Positions 1 through 7,482 of a DNA stretch of 7,970 nucleotides are shown one piece after another. The position numbers and the translations under genes are program-made. Origin of the DNA: an uncultured Bacteroidales bacterium (GTDB taxonomy: Bacteria > Bacteroidota > Bacteroidia > Bacteroidales > Paludibacteraceae); assembly GCA_903873355.1 (NCBI GenBank), contig CAIQOG010000376.1, forward strand, positions 1-7,970. Reading direction: 5' to 3'. Within the stretch, counting starts at the first letter, position 1; each line of letters starts with the position of its first letter. The notes beneath the pieces are model-generated. The model worked only from the letters and a program-made list of their open reading frames with translations, was not told the origin of the DNA and searched no databases.

Positions 1-42
1 TAAGTCAATTCAAATCAAAAAATCAAAGAACGGATCTATATT

Positions 43-65
43 TCTGTATTTCAATACAATACAGA
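43..65 (-). terminator. Possible weak terminator after the lipoprotein gene
   Basis: An 8-bp inverted repeat (TCTGTATT with AATACAGA, 7-base loop) starts 13 bp past the stop codon and is followed on the minus strand by a T-rich stretch (TTCTTTGATTTTTTG) about 15 bases later. The stem is AT-rich and the T-run is displaced, so termination here is plausible but uncertain. Confidence 0.35.
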
Positions 66-78
66 TGTATGTTAAAAG

Positions 79-2265
79 TTAACGCAACGCTACTATTGTA
101 CGATATACATTCCCATCTATATCTGTTACAGTTCCATTTGTTGTAAAACTCAATTGATTACCATAAGCTGTGCCAATACTATTTGTTGCGTAAGCACGGA
201 CATAGTAAGTGGTACTAGCTGTTAATCCATTAATAGAACTTGAAAAAATACCAGAACCAATTCCATCCGTAGTTTTAGTGCTTAATGCAATTGTTGGATC
301 TGAGGACTTACTCCAACAAATTCCTTTAGCTGTTACTGCAGCAACTCCGTTAGTTAAGGTTATACTACCTCCACTTGTTGCTGAGTTTAAAGTAATTGAA
401 GAGATTATATTTGTTGTAATTGAAGGTAAGGCTGTAGAAAAAATTATTTGATTACCATAAGCAGTACCAATGCTGTTTGTGGCATAAGCACGTAAATAAT
501 AAGTTGTTTCTTTGGTTAGTCCAGTTACGGAGCTAATAAATGAGCCAGTTCCGCTTCCATCTGTAGTTTTGGTGTTACTAATTGTCGGATTACTGGTTGT
601 ACTCCAACACACACCTCTCATTGTAACAGGAGCACCGCCTGTGGCTGTTACATTACCACCAGCACTAAGTGTTGTAGCTGTAATATTTGAAACATCGGTT
701 GAAGAAACTGTTGCCAATTTTGTTGAAAAACTAACTTCTGTACCGTAAGTTGTACCTACATTACTTGTTGCATAAGCTCTAACATAATAAGTAGTTTCTG
801 CTGTTAATCCTGTTATTGAACTGCTAAAAACACCTAACCCAGATCCATCGCTTGTTTTGCTGTTATTTATTGTTGGGCTTGAGATTGTACCCCAACAAAC
901 GCCACGTGCAGTAACTGCTGCCCCACCAATTAAAGTCACTTCACCACCACATGTTGCAGTTGTTGCATTAATATTTGAAATGTTATTAGTGCTAACTGTT
1001 GGTAAAATTGTTGAAAAACTGATTTCATTACCATAAACTGTGCCAATACTATTTGTGGCATAAGCCCGAACATAATATGTTGTATTAGCTGTTAATCCGG
1101 TAATATTAGTTGCAAAAGAACCTGTGCCAGAACCATTAGACATTTTATTAGTTATTGTTGGGCTCGGTAATTTACTTATACAAATTCCTCTTTCAGTAAT
1201 ATAAGCACCTCCATCAGAAGTAATGTTTCCACCACAAGTTGCCGAGGTTGTTGTTATGGAATTTGCAGCATATGTAGATAAATTTATTATTCCATTTTGT
1301 GTTGTGAAGTTCACTTCATTACCATAAGTAGTACCAATACTATTCGTTGCATAAGCTCGTACATAATAAGTTGTATTTGCTGTTAATCCGGTAATATTAG
1401 TTGCAAAAGAACCTGTGCCGGAACCATTAGCCATTTTATTTTCTATTGTTGGGCTTGGTAATATACTTATACAAATTCCACGTTCAGTTACAGAAGCCCC
1501 ACCATCGATGGGAACAATTCCTCCAAGAGTCGCTGAAGTTGCTGTAATAGATGTTGCAGCCGTTGTGGTTAAAGTTATTACTCCATTTTGAGTTATGAAG
1601 CTTAGCTCATTTCCATAATAAGTTCCTCCGCTATTTGTTGCATAAGCCCGTACATAATAAGTTGTTCCTAAAACTAGATCAGTCATCGAACTTGTATATT
1701 TTCCACCACCTTTTCCATCAGATGTTTTACTATTTGAAATAGTTGGACTGGATTGTGTTCCCCAACAAATACCACGAATCGATACATTTACACTATCGCC
1801 ATCAGTTGATATTGTGCCTCCACTTATTGCCGAATTTATTGTAATTGAAGCTACTGCAGTAGTAATTATGGATAATGATTTTGTTGAGAAAGTTATTTGA
1901 ATACCATAAGCAGTACCTTTTTTATTGGTTGCATAAGCTCTTACATAATAAGTAGTACTTGGAATAAGTCCGGTTAGTTTGCTTGTAAAGATTCCAGTTC
2001 CAGCTGCATCTGATGTTTTTTTATCTTCAATTGTTGGATTTGGCGATGTACTCCAACAAACCCCTCTTGCAATAATGTCAGAACCCCCATCGGAAGTTAT
2101 GTTACCACTGCTTTGCGCTGAAGCTTCAGTTATTTTAAATATGTCTGTAGTTGTCAAAACTGGTAATAACTTTGGATCAACTTCAGTAGTACAACTGTTT
2201 GTAATTGTCATTAAAAATCCTAGTAACATGGTCGGGATAATGAATAATTTACAGATTGTTTTCAT
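79..2265 (-). CDS. Probable surface lipoprotein with seven fibronectin-like repeats and a truncated FISUMP end
   Basis: This 728-residue protein begins with a lipoprotein-like signal (MKTICK, a hydrophobic core, then ITNSC), so lipidation at C25 is likely, although the lipobox is not canonical. Residues 33-711 are seven repeats of 95-100 residues. Each has the order SxxxSGGxI, RG[VI]C, PTI, a K[TM] turn with DG.G.G.F, then GL....TTYYVRAYAT and GT.YGN...F.T. This is the fibronectin-III-like repeat found in many Bacteroidota surface proteins and probably serves adhesion or presentation, with no enzymatic motif. The last residues, VTDIDGNVYRTIV (from 712), match the start of a FISUMP domain, but the protein stops at ALR, where IGxQxWMAENL would be expected. 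No signal for type IX secretion follows. The ATG at 2265 is chosen because it directly precedes the signal peptide and fits the upstream promoter. It has no visible functional link to the cytochrome operon. Confidence 0.85.
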   Translation of the reverse strand: MKTICKLFIIPTMLLGFLMTITNSCTTEVDPKLLPVLTTTDIFKITEASAQSSGNITSDGGSDIIARGVCWSTSPNPTIEDKKTSDAAGTGIFTSKLTGLIPSTTYYVRAYATNKKGTAYGIQITFSTKSLSIITTAVASITINSAISGGTISTDGDSVNVSIRGICWGTQSSPTISNSKTSDGKGGGKYTSSMTDLVLGTTYYVRAYATNSGGTYYGNELSFITQNGVITLTTTAATSITATSATLGGIVPIDGGASVTERGICISILPSPTIENKMANGSGTGSFATNITGLTANTTYYVRAYATNSIGTTYGNEVNFTTQNGIINLSTYAANSITTTSATCGGNITSDGGAYITERGICISKLPSPTITNKMSNGSGTGSFATNITGLTANTTYYVRAYATNSIGTVYGNEISFSTILPTVSTNNISNINATTATCGGEVTLIGGAAVTARGVCWGTISSPTINNSKTSDGSGLGVFSSSITGLTAETTYYVRAYATSNVGTTYGTEVSFSTKLATVSSTDVSNITATTLSAGGNVTATGGAPVTMRGVCWSTTSNPTISNTKTTDGSGTGSFISSVTGLTKETTYYLRAYATNSIGTAYGNQIIFSTALPSITTNIISSITLNSATSGGSITLTNGVAAVTAKGICWSKSSDPTIALSTKTTDGIGSGIFSSSINGLTASTTYYVRAYATNSIGTAYGNQLSFTTNGTVTDIDGNVYRTIVALR
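82..132 (-). other. Truncated FISUMP domain stub
   Basis: The C-terminal 17 residues of the lipoprotein (712-728) begin with TVTDIDGNVYRTI, the recognisable first strand of the Fibrobacter succinogenes major paralogous (FISUMP) domain. That domain normally continues for well over 100 residues with IGxQ.WMAENL. Here it is replaced by VALR and a stop. None of the three minus-strand frames between the stop and the window edge reads as FISUMP sequence. Confidence 0.6.
133..2169 (-). repeat. Seven tandem fibronectin-like repeats
   Basis: The repeat units fall at residues 33-132, 133-230, 231-327, 328-422, 423-518, 519-614 and 615-711. Units 3 and 4 are the closest pair: they share the variant RGICIS.LPSPTI.NKM, which replaces the RG[VI]CW form of the other units, and a 33-residue identical block. 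At DNA level 1079-1149 and 1370-1440 differ at only three positions by eye. The other units are well diverged. Confidence 0.9.
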
Positions 2266-2322
2266 AATTGTGAAATTTGAAGGTAAATAATTTCAAAAAT
2301 CGTAATCGTTGTATTTTCGTTC

Positions 2323-2354
2323 CAAAGATAAACACAATCTTTCACATTAACAAG
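2323..2354 (-). promoter_or_regulatory. Bacteroidota-type promoter of the repeat lipoprotein gene
   Basis: On the minus strand CTTG (2351-2354) and TATCTTTG (2323-2330) are separated by 20 bp, matching the Bacteroidota sigma-70-type pattern TTTG / 19-21 bp / TAnnTTTG. The start of transcription would be near 2316, giving a leader of about 50 bases. The leader is AT-rich and has no clear Shine-Dalgarno sequence, as is common in this phylum. The site lies downstream of the operon terminator, so the lipoprotein gene is probably transcribed on its own. Confidence 0.7.
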
Positions 2355-2420
2355 CATCTGTTTAATCAATTTCCATCACTTCTTTCAAGCTTTCATCCAA
2401 ATCGTCAAAGGCTTTTAATC

Positions 2421-2462
2421 AAAAACCGGCTGAATTTCAATTATGAAATTCAGCCGGTTTTT
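2421..2462 (-). terminator. Strong hairpin terminator of the cytochrome operon
   Basis: A perfect 19-bp inverted repeat (2421-2439 with 2444-2462) encloses a four-base loop. The GC-rich core CCGGCTG is flanked by A and T runs, so the transcript has an A-tract before and a U-tract after the stem in either direction. It begins 24 bp past the barrel stop codon. Only minus-strand genes are nearby, so its main role should be to end the cytochrome operon and insulate the lipoprotein gene. Confidence 0.9.
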
Positions 2463-2486
2463 ATTTGCATTCACAGTATGTGTCAA

Positions 2487-4121
2487 CTAAAATCGTTGCG
2501 ACAGATTGATAAAGGCACGTCCCTGGAAGTTCTTATCTGCATTAAATGTAGCTTCAAAGTCGGCCGATAGCAATAACTTCTTGGTTATTCGCCACGAGAG
2601 ACTTAGTTCACCAATGTTTTGAGGTATTTCGAGACTGGTAAGAGTAGTATAATTTACATTTCTGTATGTGAGTTGTGTGAAAAAGTTTCCATCAAACAGT
2701 TCTTTCGACAATGATGCTCCGTAAATCATTCCGCTCAGGTAGTTGGTTTTCAAAGCTGTAACATCCACCGTCAGTGTGGTTTCAAATGGTAGTTGCGACA
2801 TTGTGAGGTAAGTATAACCGTTGGTCGAAGCATTGGAAGTCGGTGTAGCAAAGCGAATTCCGGCATTTCCACCCCATGTTAAGAATTTTAAAGGGCGATA
2901 CATTGCCTGAAAGCGTAATCCCTGTCGGGTTTCTTTATCCAATACGCTGTCGATATAGTTTTTATAGGTTTCGTAATAATAAATGTTTTTACGAGCATCG
3001 TACGACATGGACAACGACAGATTTTTTAATACGCGCCACTGAAGCATTGCATATACACTTGTCAGATTGAAAGTTGTTACGGGTTGGTTGTTTTGCAACG
3101 CATACAGGTCAATTTCGGCTGAACCAAAAAAATCAAGTTGTTTCAACAATGAATTGCTATGTTGAATGTACGCAAAACGTCTGTCGGTCTGCATATTGTT
3201 GGTCTGGTTGAACAGCGCAACGGATGTTTGCATAAATCCATTTTTGGTCTTGAGTTGATGACCAACATATGCACCGTATTGCAATAAACCGGGATTTAAA
3301 CTATAGGTATAAGTATCAGGACGACTACCAATAACTGCACCATATGAAATTTGTTTACCGAATTTCTCAAACTGTAAACCATCCACTGCACCGATATTGG
3401 CTAAATTTGGATTTATTTTCCGACCGAAAGTCAAATACATCGAATCGGGTAAATCATATTTCACTGCCAGGTTATAAATCTTTACATCGAGCGGTTCGTC
3501 AATCAGGTAATTCTGAGTTGTGGTCGAGTCAATAGCCGAAGTAATAGGTCTATAGATACTTTTTTTTGTTACCGACATATAACATTCTGCCGAAAATCTG
3601 GAGTTAGAAATATGTTTGGCATTAAGTGATAAATTGAGTCGGAACACCGAATTCATAGTCGAGTCGCTGGTATTATTCAAATACGATGACAAGGAAATTC
3701 GACCATCAAACTTGCCTGTTTGTTTATTATCAATTACTTTTTTAGTAACTGCCAAAACAGCTGCATCATTAACCGAAACGGCTTCTTTCGATTGTTGAGT
3801 TAATACTTCAATAGGTGCTGGTTCTGTTTTCTTCTTTGCAATAACCTGATTGGAAACAGAAGCAACATAACCGTATACCGGGTTGCAAATACATGAAATT
3901 GATGAAAGATTCTTTACCACCAATGCTGATTGATGCGTATTGTTTTTTGACGTGTAAAGTGTATCACCAATTTGAATTCCTTCGGTATTTACAAACTGAA
4001 CATACACGTTCTGGGAAGTAATATATGAAATATTTCCCTGAGTAAAATCAGCAGTTTTCTGACCAAATAATGATATACCCGACCAAACGAATAAAAATAT
4101 ATATGATAATAGATACTTCAT
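2487..4121 (-). CDS. Predicted outer-membrane beta-barrel protein with N-terminal beta domain
   Basis: This 544-residue protein has a signal peptide at residues 1 to ~20 (cleavage probably before QKTADF). Residues ~23-97 form a small domain rich in beta strands: NISYITSQNVYVQF, then TEGIQIGDTLY, then SSISCICNP with C77 and C79. A low-complexity linker (~98-137) follows. Residues ~138-544 show alternating polar and hydrophobic strands with many aromatic ends (for example RISLSSYLNN, LSLSMSYDAR, FFTQLTYRNVNY, LSLSWRIT) and end in a phenylalanine (LSQRF), as is common for proteins inserted by the Bam machinery. About 405 residues would allow roughly 16-20 strands, which is smaller than MtrB-type porins. 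There are no heme motifs. As the last gene of the cytochrome operon, just before a strong terminator, it is a candidate outer-membrane partner of the 12-heme or 20-heme cytochrome. The specific family is not recognised. Confidence 0.8.
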   Translation of the reverse strand: MKYLLSYIFLFVWSGISLFGQKTADFTQGNISYITSQNVYVQFVNTEGIQIGDTLYTSKNNTHQSALVVKNLSSISCICNPVYGYVASVSNQVIAKKKTEPAPIEVLTQQSKEAVSVNDAAVLAVTKKVIDNKQTGKFDGRISLSSYLNNTSDSTMNSVFRLNLSLNAKHISNSRFSAECYMSVTKKSIYRPITSAIDSTTTQNYLIDEPLDVKIYNLAVKYDLPDSMYLTFGRKINPNLANIGAVDGLQFEKFGKQISYGAVIGSRPDTYTYSLNPGLLQYGAYVGHQLKTKNGFMQTSVALFNQTNNMQTDRRFAYIQHSNSLLKQLDFFGSAEIDLYALQNNQPVTTFNLTSVYAMLQWRVLKNLSLSMSYDARKNIYYYETYKNYIDSVLDKETRQGLRFQAMYRPLKFLTWGGNAGIRFATPTSNASTNGYTYLTMSQLPFETTLTVDVTALKTNYLSGMIYGASLSKELFDGNFFTQLTYRNVNYTTLTSLEIPQNIGELSLSWRITKKLLLSADFEATFNADKNFQGRAFINLSQRF

Positions 4122-4149
4122 AATTTAATGTTTTTTAGACTCTAAATAA

Positions 4150-5115
4150 TCATTGCAAAGTGCCGGAATCAAAATTATGACATTTTCTGCAATTTGCTGC
4201 AAAAGTCGCGTTATTGTTATGGCAATCAGTACATTGACTCCATTGCCCTTTGTGTTTTCCTGAATAGATACGTCCCCAGGTATCGTGAATTCTGAATTTT
4301 ACATTATTAAAACCGCTCACATTGTGACAATCGGAGCACATAAACTTCTTAAATAATGTGTTATGAGCCGGAACTATTGCAGCAGCCTGATTTAACTTAC
4401 CGGCATGGCAACTATAACAATCCGGTGACTTCTTTACCTGATAATTATTGTCGTAATGACAGCGATCACAAGTCAACGTACTATGCCCACCGGTAATTGG
4501 GAAATTACTATGGTTGAATCCTTTTCCAATTGAGTTCCAGCTACGTCCAACCATCGAATGACATTGCTCACAATCTGTTCCAAATCCATTTAATTTGTGA
4601 TTAGGTTTGTTGGTTAAATTATATTGAAATTGATGACAGGAATAGCAGTTAGTACTAATATTATTGAAACGACGGTTAGACGCAGAAGTATGACAACGAT
4701 TACAATCTGCCGAAGCATGCTCGCCTACAAGAGCAAATCCTTGTTGTTGATGTAGCTTTCGAATGTTAGTGTTAGAAACTATCCATGAATTGTTGGAATG
4801 GCAACGGCTGCAATCTCTGCCTGTCGTACCTTCATGAATATCGGTATGACAAGATGAACATTGGTCTTTTGCCTCTTTGAAAATCAGTGATTTATGACAA
4901 TTTCTACAATTTATTGTTTTGTGTTGACCTAAAAGAGGGAAGTTGGTTTTATTATGGTTAAATCCATCAGGTTTTATATGTATCCAATTGTCTATAGTAT
5001 GACAAGTAGTACATTCTAACTTGAATTTATCGCCATGTGGTGATTTTAATTTTGCTGCAAAAACACCTGTTCCTGCTAAAGCAAATATTAGAAATAATAT
5101 TATCCTGTTTCTCAT
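4150..5115 (-). CDS. Secreted multiheme cytochrome c with 12 CxxCH motifs
   Basis: This 321-residue protein has a Sec signal peptide (residues 1 to ~20, ending GTGVFA before AKLKS) and no lipobox, so it is predicted to be periplasmic. I count 12 CxxCH motifs, with first cysteines at residues 35, 70, 86, 102, 138, 157, 182, 216, 233, 260, 295 and 309. Three blocks (residues ~51-74, 121-142 and 199-220) follow the same FxHxxxxFxLxGxH-x4-5-CxxCH plan as the 20-heme protein, so the two share ancestry. After heme 5 the spacing is less regular. Its gene lies 28 bp before the outer-membrane barrel gene, so it may hand electrons to, or sit within, that barrel. By size and gene order it resembles MtrA next to MtrB (MtrA has about 330 residues and 10 hemes), but homology to MtrA is not claimed. 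A weak purine-rich site (AGAAGG) precedes the ATG. Confidence 0.95.
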   Translation of the reverse strand: MRNRIILFLIFALAGTGVFAAKLKSPHGDKFKLECTTCHTIDNWIHIKPDGFNHNKTNFPLLGQHKTINCRNCHKSLIFKEAKDQCSSCHTDIHEGTTGRDCSRCHSNNSWIVSNTNIRKLHQQQGFALVGEHASADCNRCHTSASNRRFNNISTNCYSCHQFQYNLTNKPNHKLNGFGTDCEQCHSMVGRSWNSIGKGFNHSNFPITGGHSTLTCDRCHYDNNYQVKKSPDCYSCHAGKLNQAAAIVPAHNTLFKKFMCSDCHNVSGFNNVKFRIHDTWGRIYSGKHKGQWSQCTDCHNNNATFAANCRKCHNFDSGTLQ

Positions 5116-5152
5116 AATTTACTAACCTTCTAACTTCTGTTAAAAATAACGT

Positions 5153-5722
5153 TTATCCATGTATCATTTTCGAAGCCACGCCTTTCTCCATAAAGAGTTC
5201 GGTAACAGTGATTCCACCAAAGTGCAAGAAAATAAATGCCATAGCATAGTAGTGCGATTGAAAATGAATTATTTGCGATGTCCATCTCCAGCTGGTTGGT
5301 CCCCATAACATCAAAGCTCCGGTTAAGGTAGTAATACCAAGTAAAAGATAAAACAAAATATAAATGCTGCCCTGAGCTCTTTGTTTCATAGTATTTTTTT
5401 TGTCGAAAGGACTTGGAAATTGCACACCATTAATACCAAGATGTACCAGTCGCAAAATATAAAGCCCAACTAAAGCATATCCGGCATAAAAGTGCCATTC
5501 CCACATGGGTTCTGCAATACGTTTAGCTATAACACTTGCATCACCAATAGTTATTTGGCCACCAAATAGAAGTATATTTTCGACAATAATTTTAGCCAAA
5601 TTATCTCTTCCAAACCAGGTGATGTGAAGCAATGCTGTTCCTAACAAAATGATAATGCATAGTGCTATGCTCCAGTGTAACAGACGATGAGTAACATTAA
5701 AGTTTTTTGATTCTGATTCCAT
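5153..5722 (-). CDS. Membrane cytochrome b (b561 / Ni-Fe hydrogenase cytochrome b-like), four helices
   Basis: This 189-residue integral membrane protein has four hydrophobic segments at about residues 17-35, 76-97, 118-140 and 155-175. Histidines suited to b-heme ligation lie at H16 (THRLLHW, the typical start of these families), H77 (WEWHFYAGY), H94 (LRLVHLG), H153/H157 (IIHFQSHYY) and H167 (FLHFGG). The length and pattern fit the bacterial cytochrome b561 / hydrogenase cytochrome b group, which moves electrons between the quinone pool and periplasmic partners. Here it sits between two multiheme cytochrome c genes, and no hydrogenase or formate dehydrogenase subunit is visible. It most likely acts as the inner-membrane quinone module of this cytochrome system (inference). 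The 101-bp gap before it shows no clear promoter, and the gap after it to the 12-heme gene is 37 bp. Confidence 0.9.
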   Translation of the reverse strand: MESESKNFNVTHRLLHWSIALCIIILLGTALLHITWFGRDNLAKIIVENILLFGGQITIGDASVIAKRIAEPMWEWHFYAGYALVGLYILRLVHLGINGVQFPSPFDKKNTMKQRAQGSIYILFYLLLGITTLTGALMLWGPTSWRWTSQIIHFQSHYYAMAFIFLHFGGITVTELFMEKGVASKMIHG

Positions 5723-5823
5723 AACTTTACTTTTTGTATTAATATTTTTTATTTCCGGTAGATTTTACCCGCAATAATAATCTGAATTTTACGGGTGTTG
5801 AATTTATTCTAATTTGTTTTTTA

Positions 5824-7425
5824 TTATGAATGACAAGTCATACAATCAATGCTTTTGAATTTATATTTGGTATACGTGCCTTTTTCATCCGTTGTTTGTA
5901 TATGACATTTATTACATTCCACATTCTTATGTGCGCCTTCAAGATTAAAACGAGAGGAACTATGAACAAATTTTAAATTTTTCCATTTGTCAAAGTCGTG
6001 ACATTTTAAACATTTCGTTTTAGAATTTTCAGCAAATTGCCCCACATGATTGTCTTTATGGCAACCTGAACAATCTTTAGTGAGATTTTCAAATTGTTGA
6101 ACCCGTATGCCGCTGCTGTTTTTCTTGAAATGGCAGGAAGCACATTGTTGTTTGGCATGAACACCTTCAAGTTTAAATCCGGTTTTTTCGTGATCAAATT
6201 TTACGGATTTCCAACTCATTGTAGTATGACACGCAGTACAATTTTCATTACCCATAAATTTATCGCTCATAATTCCTTTATGAATATTTGGGTGACATTC
6301 CACGCATTTTGAAGGCATTTTTGCAAAGGTCCATTCTTTTTGTTTTTTGTGACATTCCATGCAGGTAGTAGCCATGTGAGCTCCTTCAAGTTTGAATTTC
6401 GTCTTGTTATGACGTTCAATCGTAAAGTTTGACATAGCAAAACTCTTATTTGAATGACATTCGTTACAATCCGGAGAAACGCCTTTCTTAGCGAATTCGC
6501 CTTTGTGATAATCTGCATGACAGCTTGAACATTTGTCGTGTTTAATTGGATCTGTCATAGACTCGGTTTTGTGACACGATTTACAAGCTACAGTCATATG
6601 TTTGCCAACTAACTGAAAACCGGTTTTGTCATGGTTAAACGAGCTGAGATTTTTTATAGCATGAAATGATTCCTCACTGTGACACTCCTTGCAATTACTT
6701 CCGAATTTGGTTTCGTGCATATCTTTATGACATGGTGTACAGCTTTCAAACTGAAGCCCTTTGAATCGTTGCGCAGGTTTACCGTTGACAATTTCAGTTT
6801 TGTGACATTTCAGACAACTTACACTTGCGTGTTTTCCAAGAAGAGCAAAATTTGTTTTATTGTGATTAAATCCTACCACTTTTGGGTTTTTAAACGATTC
6901 GAAACTATGGCAGCTGGCACAGTTTGATGATAATTTTCCCTGGTGAAAATCGGAGTGACAATTGAGGCAGTTACTTTTTAACCCCATGAAAGTTGATGCT
7001 TTCTTTTTGAAGTTTGGATCTGAAATAAATTCTGACTTATGACATGCTCTACAATCTTTCTTCGCATGAACACCTTTCAGTTCAAAACCCATCTTGGCAT
7101 GGTCGAACGTTTTTTTGTTGATTTTTATAAGTTGAAAATCGCGTCCATGATGTTCGTTATGGCAAACATAGCAGTCTTTATTACCTACTTCGGCAGAAGC
7201 ATGAAACCCTTTTTTAGCTGCAATACTTGCTTTTATCTCTTTGTGACAGTCTAAACATTTATTGCGTAAAACTTTATTCCCAACTGAATGGCATTTTGTA
7301 CAATTTTCTACGCCTTCCAGACCAGCATGACCTTTGCTTAAATCTCCGGGTGATAATTGAGCAAAGCTACTAATTGCCAATATGTTGAGAAAAATAAATG
7401 TAAGGAAATAAAACCTGATTTTCAT
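5824..7425 (-). CDS. Secreted multiheme cytochrome c with 20 CxxCH motifs
   Basis: This 533-residue protein starts with a Sec signal peptide (residues 1 to ~22: MKIR, a hydrophobic core, then SSFA before QLSPG). There is no lipobox cysteine, so the mature protein should be a soluble periplasmic electron carrier. I count 20 CxxCH c-type heme motifs, with first cysteines at residues 42, 57, 85, 125, 153, 169, 204, 229, 245, 281, 299, 320, 355, 374, 396, 428, 452, 472, 504 and 528. Hemes 2-19 fall into six three-heme units, each ending in a block like FxHxKTxFxLxGxH-x4-5-CxxCH; the extra histidines are probable distal heme ligands. The last motif is followed by one serine and two consecutive stops. 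The general type resembles cytochrome c3/c7-like multiheme families, but no named orthologue is recognised. It precedes the cytochrome b gene by 101 bp, which suggests that it takes electrons from, or gives them to, that membrane protein. Confidence 0.95.
   Translation of the reverse strand: MKIRFYFLTFIFLNILAISSFAQLSPGDLSKGHAGLEGVENCTKCHSVGNKVLRNKCLDCHKEIKASIAAKKGFHASAEVGNKDCYVCHNEHHGRDFQLIKINKKTFDHAKMGFELKGVHAKKDCRACHKSEFISDPNFKKKASTFMGLKSNCLNCHSDFHQGKLSSNCASCHSFESFKNPKVVGFNHNKTNFALLGKHASVSCLKCHKTEIVNGKPAQRFKGLQFESCTPCHKDMHETKFGSNCKECHSEESFHAIKNLSSFNHDKTGFQLVGKHMTVACKSCHKTESMTDPIKHDKCSSCHADYHKGEFAKKGVSPDCNECHSNKSFAMSNFTIERHNKTKFKLEGAHMATTCMECHKKQKEWTFAKMPSKCVECHPNIHKGIMSDKFMGNENCTACHTTMSWKSVKFDHEKTGFKLEGVHAKQQCASCHFKKNSSGIRVQQFENLTKDCSGCHKDNHVGQFAENSKTKCLKCHDFDKWKNLKFVHSSSRFNLEGAHKNVECNKCHIQTTDEKGTYTKYKFKSIDCMTCHS
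5902..7257 (-). repeat. Six consecutive three-heme modules inside the 20-heme cytochrome gene
   Basis: In protein coordinates the units run at residues ~57-129, 153-208, 229-285, 299-359, 374-432 and 452-508. Each has the order CxxCH with a nearby D/N-x-H-x-G pattern (clear in most units), then CxxCH followed by an aromatic segment (SF, SW or KW), then FxHxKTxF-x-L-x-G-x-H leading to a third CxxCH. The period is 70-78 residues, except the first unit at 96. Hemes 1 and 20 cap the array. The units have diverged in sequence, so this is an old expansion and not a recent tandem repeat. Confidence 0.85.
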
Positions 7426-7453
7426 AAGTAATTCATTGTGTTTAACAAAAAAA

Positions 7454-7482
7454 CAAAAATAGCGATTTATTATCTGATCAAT
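7454..7482 (-). promoter_or_regulatory. Possible weak promoter before the 20-heme cytochrome gene
   Basis: On the minus strand TATTTTTG (7454-7461) fits the Bacteroidota -7 consensus TAnnTTTG and lies about 29 bp before the ATG at 7425. A TTG lies 17 bp upstream of it, shorter than the usual 19-21 bp. The region is T-rich, so the match could be chance, and readthrough from the flavoprotein gene is an equal possibility. No terminator hairpin was seen in this gap. Confidence 0.25.

Noticed and set aside
209..748. Plus-strand open frames within the repeat gene (for example 209-451 and 512-748)
   Set aside because: They lie opposite equivalent parts of successive repeats and arise from the repeated codon pattern of the true minus-strand gene.
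79..2265. CRISPR-like or mobile-element repeats suggested by the regular ~290-bp periodicity
   Set aside because: The period equals the ~96-residue protein repeat and the reading frame is continuous across all units.
2277..2570. Plus-strand open frame of 97 codons across the intergenic spacer
   Set aside because: It runs through the perfect terminator hairpin and the promoter, overlaps the end of the barrel gene, and its translation has no recognisable domain.
5762..5796. Inverted pair ACCCG / CGGGT with the direct repeat ATTTTAC in the 101-bp gap before the cytochrome b gene
   Set aside because: The stem is only 5 bp with a 20-base loop and has no U-tract, so neither a terminator nor an operator can be supported.
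6006..7254. Several 60-80-codon frames on both strands inside the 20-heme gene
   Set aside because: The minus-strand frame with 20 CxxCH motifs and a signal peptide is clearly the coding one; the others lack motifs and start signals.
4150..7425. Assignment of the cytochromes to a named complex such as Mtr, Nrf or octaheme tetrathionate reductase
   Set aside because: Heme number, spacing and partners do not match any of these well enough, and no catalytic heme motif variant such as CxxCK was seen.
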